From an uncultured Pelagibacteraceae bacterium (GTDB taxonomy: Bacteria; Pseudomonadota; Alphaproteobacteria; Pelagibacterales; Pelagibacteraceae): 64,000 nucleotides of DNA. Where the stretch lies: positions 93,690 to 157,689 of the forward strand of contig CACHTQ010000002.1 of the NCBI GenBank assembly GCA_902582845.1, read 5' to 3'. The notes below the pieces were generated by a model, which was not told where the DNA came from, ran no database searches, and saw nothing but the letters and a program-made list of their open reading frames with translations. Below are positions 59,870 through 64,000 of the stretch, in pieces (position 1 is the first letter of the stretch; each line of letters opens with the position of its first letter). The position numbers and the translations under genes are program-made.

Positions 59870-61654
59870 TCAAAATTTATTTTTTCTTAGGAAGATCTGT
59901 AAACTTATCAAATTCCATATTAAATATGGATCGTAAAAAGTATCTCTGTGTTTTTTTATTAATTTTCCACATTCGATTAAATCAATATAATTTGAAGAAT
60001 CATAGTAATCTTTATTTAAAATCAATTCTGCAAATTCGAAAATTTCATTTCTTAACCATCTCGAAAAAGGGGAATTAAATCCTAATTTTTTTTTGACTAT
60101 TCTCTTTGATATCTCTTTATAATTTGTAGTTAGTAAATTTTTGCTTTTTAATAAAATTCCAAATTTTGAAAAATCACTAATCATTAAATATTTTTCGATA
60201 ATATTTCTATCTAAAAATGGTACTCTTGCCTCAATACCTTCATTAGCATAAATTTTGTCATTTCTTAGTAAAATATCATTAGGTATCCAAGTGTCTAAGT
60301 CATGAAACATTACATTTGATAAATTTGGACTATAATCATTTTCTTTTGTGTGATTAAGTATTTCATTGATATTATTAGTTTTAATATATTCAAAATTTCT
60401 ATAAACTTTATTTACACTTTTAAAAAGATTTTGTTCACTAAATGATAGGAATAATTCTTTTGAGTTATCAATGAAAAGTCTATTTAGATTTTTATTTTTA
60501 AATTTAAGTCCAAAATTTTTAAATAAATTTAATTTTCTTAATTGAGATATAATAAATATTGACTTATATTTATTATATCCTGTGAAGATTTCATCTCCAC
60601 CATCTCCAGTGAAAACTACCTTTTCTGATATATTCTTACTTAAAATATAGTTTGATATTGAATTTGTATTTCCTATTGGTTCTTCAGCTATATCAACAAC
60701 TTTTTCAGCATTTTCATAGAAATTGTTGGAAGATACTTCGATCGCGTTAAATTTTACGCCATAAGATTTAGATACATTTTTAGCTATTTTAAAGTCCTCA
60801 GAAAATTTTGCAGAATCCTTAAAATACACTGAATAATTTACAAAATTAGTTCCTTTATTTTTCAATAATTCATGAAATATTAAATTTGAGTCAAACCCCC
60901 CCGATAAAGAAAGGGCTACAGGAACATCGGATAAAAATTGTTTAGAAAAATTTTCACTTATATCTTTATTTATTTCGTGAGAAGAAACATTTTTATAAAA
61001 ATTGAAATTAATAAACTTTGTTTTTTTTAAATCACCATTTTGGAACTCAATTAATTCACCTGGAAGTACTTTAAAAATATTTTTAAAAAATGTTTCTCTA
61101 AAATCATTACGATTAAAATTTGCGTAAGATTTGATTGCATTAATATTTAATTCCTTTTTATCACTTGCAAGGATAATTGGTTTTATTAAAGAAGAATAAA
61201 TTAACCTTTTATTAGATGTGTCATAACTATAATAAAGAGGTTTGACACCAACTTGATCTCTAATCAAATAAATCTTATTCTGATCTTTAACGAATAAAGA
61301 CAAAGCAAAAATACCTGATAACATCTTAAAAGATTCTTTTCCATATTGTTGAAAAAGTTTTAAAATGACCTCTGTATCTGACTTTGTTTTAAATTTGTAA
61401 CCTTTTTCCACTAATCCTTTTTTTAGATCTAAATAATTATAAATCTCTCCATTAAATGAGAGTATAAAATTTTCTAAAATGAAAGGTTGATTAGATCTAT
61501 CCTCAGGGTCAATGATCGAAAGTCTATTATGTGCTGTTGAATAATTTTCTGATAAAAAAAAACCTGTAAAATCTGGACCTCTTTGAGAGGTTATTTTTGA
61601 CATCTTTTTAATTAATTCAGGATCATTAAAATTAAAACCATTAATACCACACAT
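59870..61654 (-). CDS. asnB: glutamine-hydrolysing asparagine synthetase-like amidotransferase
   Basis: A 594-residue two-domain enzyme. I chose ATG 61652-61654 so that the N-terminal nucleophile is Cys2 in MCGINGFNFND, as the glutaminase mechanism needs; an upstream ATG at 61693 would bury it. SFNGEIYNYLDLKKGLVEKG and TKSDTEVILKLFQQYG follow, and the synthetase PP-loop is ALSLSGGFDSNLIFHELL near residue 260. In glycan islands such proteins amidate uronic acids or make unusual sugars rather than asparagine, and the neighbouring epimerase suggests a uronate substrate. Confidence 0.85.
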   Translation of the reverse strand: MCGINGFNFNDPELIKKMSKITSQRGPDFTGFFLSENYSTAHNRLSIIDPEDRSNQPFILENFILSFNGEIYNYLDLKKGLVEKGYKFKTKSDTEVILKLFQQYGKESFKMLSGIFALSLFVKDQNKIYLIRDQVGVKPLYYSYDTSNKRLIYSSLIKPIILASDKKELNINAIKSYANFNRNDFRETFFKNIFKVLPGELIEFQNGDLKKTKFINFNFYKNVSSHEINKDISENFSKQFLSDVPVALSLSGGFDSNLIFHELLKNKGTNFVNYSVYFKDSAKFSEDFKIAKNVSKSYGVKFNAIEVSSNNFYENAEKVVDIAEEPIGNTNSISNYILSKNISEKVVFTGDGGDEIFTGYNKYKSIFIISQLRKLNLFKNFGLKFKNKNLNRLFIDNSKELFLSFSEQNLFKSVNKVYRNFEYIKTNNINEILNHTKENDYSPNLSNVMFHDLDTWIPNDILLRNDKIYANEGIEARVPFLDRNIIEKYLMISDFSKFGILLKSKNLLTTNYKEISKRIVKKKLGFNSPFSRWLRNEIFEFAELILNKDYYDSSNYIDLIECGKLIKKHRDTFYDPYLIWNLISLQIFLRKNKF

Positions 61655-61664
61655 AAAATAATTT

Positions 61665-62459
61665 TTAAAAAATAGTTCTTGATGAACCACCATCTATAGG
61701 TATTGCTGAACCATTTATATAACTAGAGTTTTCAGATGCTAAAAAGATTATTAACTGAATGAATTCCTCAGGTTTAGCAATTTTTTTCATTGGAGATAAA
61801 CTAATTAATTTTTTTAAATTTATATCAAAATCTTTTTTATTTTTAGATGATTTTTTTAAAAGATTATAAAATCTATCTGTTAAACACCCTCCAGTCAAAA
61901 TTGTGTTAACTGTAATACCGTATTTTGCTACCTCTCGAGATAATGTTTTTGAAAATGAAGTAAGTGCTGCTCTAGTGACGTTTGATAAAGCCATATTATC
62001 GGCTGGCTCTTTTGCAGTAGTTGATGTGAGATTTATAATTCTTCCCCACTTTTTTTTCTTCATACTTTTAATAACAAGTTTACTTAATAAAACTCCACTC
62101 ATAAGATTACTGCTTATCGCTAAATTCCAATCTTTAAACGTAGTTTTCTCAACACTTTTGGCTGGTGGACCACCAGAATTATTTATCAAAATATCAATAG
62201 ATTTATTAAATTTTGTTTTAATTTTTTTAATTATTATTGGATGATTTTTTGGAATTGAGATATCTTTTTGAAGACATAAAAATTTTGATTTCTCTGAAAT
62301 TCTTGAAAAAATTTTTTTTGCATTATTAAGATTTTTTTTTTTTCTACTACAAATACAAACATTTGCGCCAGAACTGATAAAATATTTTGCGATTTCGAGA
62401 CCTATACCTTTAGATCCGGCTGTTACTAATACAGTTTTATTTTTAAAACTTATATTCAT
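61665..62459 (-). CDS. short-chain dehydrogenase/reductase with altered active site
   Basis: A 264-residue classical SDR: cofactor motif VLVTAGSKGIGLEIAKYF near residue 10, ILINNSGGPPAKSVE near residue 89, serine in IINLTSTTAKEP. At the position of the catalytic YxxxK it has ALSNVTRAALTSFSKTLSRE, so the tyrosine is replaced by Ser/Asn and the lysine by Arg. A subgroup of FabG-like proteins shares this SN..R pattern. The C-terminus, YINGSAIPIDGGSSRT, is regular. It is ten bases from asnB. The substrate is unknown. Confidence 0.75.
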   Translation of the reverse strand: MNISFKNKTVLVTAGSKGIGLEIAKYFISSGANVCICSRKKKNLNNAKKIFSRISEKSKFLCLQKDISIPKNHPIIIKKIKTKFNKSIDILINNSGGPPAKSVEKTTFKDWNLAISSNLMSGVLLSKLVIKSMKKKKWGRIINLTSTTAKEPADNMALSNVTRAALTSFSKTLSREVAKYGITVNTILTGGCLTDRFYNLLKKSSKNKKDFDINLKKLISLSPMKKIAKPEEFIQLIIFLASENSSYINGSAIPIDGGSSRTIF

Positions 62460-62464
62460 AAAAT

Positions 62465-63137
62465 TTATAAATAACTATTTATTTTATCTACATTTAATGC
62501 GTGTATATTATCAGGATAATTTAATTTTTTGTCTAATTTAACATAAAAGAAAATCCCATAAGGTTTATATTTTTTAACATCAATTAGAGATTTAAGATAT
62601 TTTGAGTGATTTCCATAACAAATTGGTAATCCGAATTTTTTTTTTAGTTTAGTCATTCTTTTAAAATTAAGATCAATTTTTTCTTTTTTGAAAGATGTGT
62701 GTATCAATGAAATTTTTTTTTTACTAATCCTATCTAATGTAAATTTAATTTCATTAAAATTTGCGAGGCCTGTTGAAAGAAAAACTTTTTTACAATTTGT
62801 ATTAATAAGGTTTTTGATTAAATCTATATTTTTGATATCTGGACTTAGAACTTTATAAAAATCAATATTTAATTTTTTAAAAAATTTTATTCTTGAAACA
62901 TCATTTGTTGCTACGCCTATAAGTTTTCCTTTTTTTTTAACATTTCTTATAAAATTAACAAGTGTGATATTCTTTAGTTTTAATTTTAGAAAATTTTTTT
63001 TTATAAAAATCATCTTTTAGAATTTGAATACTTATTCCATGAATATCTTTTTTTAGTAATTTTTCTTTTAGAGTACCTAAAATTTTTGTATCACCCATGT
63101 GATTTAATCCTATTTCAGCAAAGTAATACGGTTTCAT
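62465..63137 (-). pseudogene. NeuB-like sialic/pseudaminic acid synthase, short, degenerate and frameshifted
   Basis: The start MKPYYFAEIGLNHMGD matches the NeuB opening AEIG-x-NH-x-G. After the A9 tract at 62994-63002 the frame shifts to LKLKLKNITLVNF, then NIDFYKVLSPDIKNIDLIKN, KKVFLSTGLANFNEIKFTLD and FGLPICYGNHSKYLK. One A fewer gives 223 residues, against about 340 for the family; the C-terminal SAF domain is missing. The metal ligand in the family's EKHFT motif is replaced (IFFYVKLD). It is either a decaying gene or a divergent aldolase. It starts ten bases after the methyltransferase gene ends. Confidence 0.65.
62994..63002 (-). repeat. A9 tract with one surplus A in the NeuB-like gene
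   Basis: Coding-strand TTTTTAT followed by nine A and TTTTCTAAA. Eight A would give YKKNFLKLKLKN and a single frame of 223 residues. Confidence 0.85.
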
Positions 63138-63146
63138 TTGATATCT

Positions 63147-63821
63147 CTATTTTTTTTCTCCATAAAAACAATAAGTGATTGGGTATATTTTACCCAAATC
63201 TGTTTTTACAAAGACATTAATAAATTTGTCAACCAGAATAGATGATGCCAACAGAATGTTGTTCAAAATAGGTATCATTTTTGTATAGTCAAAAATGATT
63301 GCATAGCACGCAGTACAAGGTCCATAACCATGAGATTTTATTTGAATGTTAACAAAATTATGTCTCTCAAGCACTGTATTTAAAAATTGTGAAGTGTATC
63401 TATTAAAATCCTCTGGCGCACCATGTATTCTATGAATAAATGGTGTCGATCCAATGATATTTCCATTCTTGTCTAAGCATCTATAAATTTCTTTAACAGC
63501 ATTATTTACATCATATACATGCTCTAAAACATTAAATATTACAACACTATCTAAGCTGTTATCTTTAAAATTTAATTTTCCCTCAAGATCTTGCTTTAAA
63601 ATATTTTTATCAACATCATCAAATTTATCTGCGTAAATTATGTTATTTCTATCCTTTACGTTTATAAAATTAGTAAAATTTTTCTTTGAATCTTTATGAG
63701 AACCAAACTCAACAATCCTTTTGCCCGCAGTCATATTTTTTGCAAATATTTGTTGAAAAATTCTATTTAAACTGACTTTGAAGAAAGTAAGCTTCATTAA
63801 GTATAAAAATTCTTTAATCAT
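63147..63821 (-). CDS. class I SAM-dependent methyltransferase
   Basis: A methyltransferase of about 224 residues with motif I KRIVEFGSHKDSKKNF (a variant glycine loop), DNSLDSVVIFNVLEHVYDVN near residue 92 and the late GSTPFIHRIHGAPEDFNRYT stretch common in glycan-cluster and phage methyltransferases. I chose ATG 63819-63821; a TTG at 63825-63827 would overlap the LicD-like stop by four bases. The aromatic-rich N-terminus suggests membrane contact. The acceptor is unknown. Confidence 0.75.
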   Translation of the reverse strand: MIKEFLYLMKLTFFKVSLNRIFQQIFAKNMTAGKRIVEFGSHKDSKKNFTNFINVKDRNNIIYADKFDDVDKNILKQDLEGKLNFKDNSLDSVVIFNVLEHVYDVNNAVKEIYRCLDKNGNIIGSTPFIHRIHGAPEDFNRYTSQFLNTVLERHNFVNIQIKSHGYGPCTACYAIIFDYTKMIPILNNILLASSILVDKFINVFVKTDLGKIYPITYCFYGEKK

Positions 63822-63823
63822 CT

Positions 63824-64000
63824 TCAAATCTTTTTTAACGATCTTAACTTATCTTTTATATTCTCGATGATTCCATTTTTTTTTCTAAAAAAGGACTTTG
63901 TTAAATACTCCTCTTTAATAAATGATCTTTTTGGTGTTTTCCAATCACCATATTGGTATGTTAGATACTCGTCAACAGGGCCAGGACAATTTAATTCTCT
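63824..64000 (-). CDS. LicD family protein (C-terminal end only, runs off right edge)
   Basis: Fifty-eight codons of an ORF open to base 64000 and ending at TGA 63824-63826. It contains CPGPVDEYLTYQYGDWKTPK, which resembles the C-terminal motif of LicD (phosphotransferases that add phosphocholine or similar groups to surface glycans). The frame differs from that of the methyltransferase gene downstream, so the two are not fused. Only the tail is visible, so the call rests on this motif. Confidence 0.55.
   Translation of the reverse strand, partial: RELNCPGPVDEYLTYQYGDWKTPKRSFIKEEYLTKSFFRKKNGIIENIKDKLRSLKKI

Noticed and set aside
63147..64000. Fusion of the LicD-like protein with the methyltransferase
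   Set aside because: The LicD frame ends at TGA 63824-63826 and differs by one base from the methyltransferase frame; they are separate, adjacent genes.
42960..64000. Insertion sequence, integrase or phage genes at the island
   Set aside because: All ORFs of usable length fit glycan or methyltransferase families; I saw no transposase, integrase or long terminal repeat. The phage-like RuvC lies outside this region.

Overview
The window comes from a very AT-rich, densely packed alphaproteobacterial genome, most probably a SAR11 (Pelagibacterales, Candidatus Pelagibacter) chromosome. The evidence is: spacers of a few bases, with genes often overlapping by 1-11 bases; alphaproteobacterial gene orders (tolQRAB-pal-cpoB-tilS-ftsH-folP-glmM; xseB-ispA-dxs; a coiled-coil gene then zapA); the alphaproteobacterial regulator TrcR (DUF1013); a 36-residue aa3-oxidase subunit IV gene in the transhydrogenase operon; and a solitary 5S rRNA gene next to a surface-polysaccharide island. 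The last arrangement is known for SAR11 as hypervariable region 2 (HVR2). No insertion sequence, CRISPR array, integrase or phage structural gene was seen.

Core part (1-42,912). From left: glyS (partial)-glyQ-sohB; ispB, pdxH, aroC; xseB-ispA-dxs; sua5 and an ABC-2 exporter; tRNA-Arg(TCG); rluD and rpoH; a long minus-strand series running from yebC through a RuvC-like nuclease, tolQRAB-pal-cpoB, tilS, ftsH, folP, glmM and thiD to purA; then ymdB, 5-formyl-THF cyclo-ligase, zapA and a coiled-coil gene; a plus-strand operon tkt-gap-pgk-fba-thiE-efp-suhB-rpmE-trcR-rpsU followed by tRNA-fMet, a 31-codon ORF and an O-antigen-ligase-like gene; then on the minus strand 5S rRNA-rpmJ-aa3 subunit IV-pntA1-pntA2-pntB-transaldolase. 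Together these serve isoprenoid/quinone precursor synthesis, the lower Calvin/gluconeogenic reactions, the late part of thiamin synthesis, envelope maintenance and redox balance.

Surface-polysaccharide island (42,960 to the right edge). About 21 kb of even more A/T-rich sequence holds glycosyltransferases of families GT2 and GT4, a WecA/MraY-type initiating transferase, nucleotide-sugar epimerases and dehydrogenases, a C-methyltransferase, a cupin sugar isomerase/epimerase, FkbM and other SAM methyltransferases, a PhyH-type dioxygenase, an AsnB-type amidotransferase, an SDR with an altered active site, a degenerate NeuB-like gene and the end of a LicD-like gene. Four genes on the plus strand interrupt an otherwise minus-strand order. 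The set would build and decorate an O-antigen or capsule-like glycan.

Most notable: three genes (pntA1, one GT4, the NeuB-like gene) are broken at four places, each an A8-A11 tract on the coding strand that carries one A too many, so removing one A restores a full-length product every time. This is either a systematic homopolymer error or real poly(A) slippage. Other points are a phage-type RuvC with no ruvAB beside it, an rpsU gene whose only good ribosome-binding site points to an AUU-type start, and four convergent gene pairs that share one palindromic TTAA as both stop codons.
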